This document shows, piece after piece, positions 63,999 to 64,000 of a stretch of DNA of 64,000 bases. Source of the stretch: Diplonema papillatum (taxonomy: Eukaryota; Euglenozoa; Diplonemea; Diplonemida; Diplonemidae); the NCBI GenBank assembly GCA_030068145.1, contig JAPJBO010001132.1, forward strand, positions 1-64,000. The letters are read 5' to 3'. The notes beneath the pieces were generated by a model. That model saw nothing but the letters and a program-made list of their open reading frames with translations, did no database searches and was not told the DNA's origin. Made by a program: the position numbers and the translations under genes. Position 1 is the stretch's first letter. Each line of letters starts with the position of its first letter.

Positions 63999-64000
63999 GG

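Overview
This window looks like nuclear DNA of a repeat-rich unicellular eukaryote (protist). Genes are sparse: four host genes, plus retroelement ORFs, in 64 kb. One gene can be split by two GT-AG introns with a consistent reading frame, and the sequence between genes is packed with microsatellites, minisatellites and short dispersed repeats. No bacterial signals (operons, Shine-Dalgarno sites, CRISPR) were seen. Lineage is uncertain. The CACHE-like/HAMP/cyclase protein, the ingi/I-type LINE and the DIRS/VIPER-like RT would fit Euglenozoa (a diplonemid-like genome) or another protist with a large genome; this is inference only.

Layout. 1-7864: no convincing gene, several dispersed repeats and two minisatellites. 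7865-15347: an apparently full-length, potentially active LINE, sitting exactly between two (CA/AC)n tracts. ORF1 encodes a coiled-coil protein. A single in-frame UAG separates it from a ~1,946-codon ORF2 carrying an OTU cysteine protease, AP-type endonuclease, reverse transcriptase, Cys/His finger, RNase H and two Cys/His modules at the C terminus. The first ~110 nt of the element can be folded as an HDV-like self-cleaving ribozyme whose cleavage point is the (CA)n/element junction. 15465-16471: a glyoxalase-like (VOC) gene followed by two decayed tandem copies of its own 3' end. 17100-18165: tRNA-like modules and a ~37-bp minisatellite element. 18900-19544: a secreted SOUL heme-binding protein. 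22791-26772: a three-exon membrane protein with a degenerate class III cyclase domain. 34749-37325: a very glutamine-rich protein whose ORF ends in a strong splice donor, so it probably continues elsewhere. 37326-58640: essentially gene-free, with several TIR-bounded MITEs and many repeat copies. 58644-64000: a (CT)n-tailed retroposon followed by two minus-strand copies of an RT/RNase H retroelement, one broken and one intact but cut by the window edge, with ~180-bp direct repeats between and beside them.

The main theme is retroelements and microsatellites. The LINE lies between (CA)n tracts, a SINE-like family ends in (CT)n, and the RT element's flanking repeats have expanded (CT)n inside them. 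The LINE is the most interesting unit: a candidate 5' ribozyme, candidate UAG readthrough, a protease domain and a simple-repeat target combined in one mobile element.
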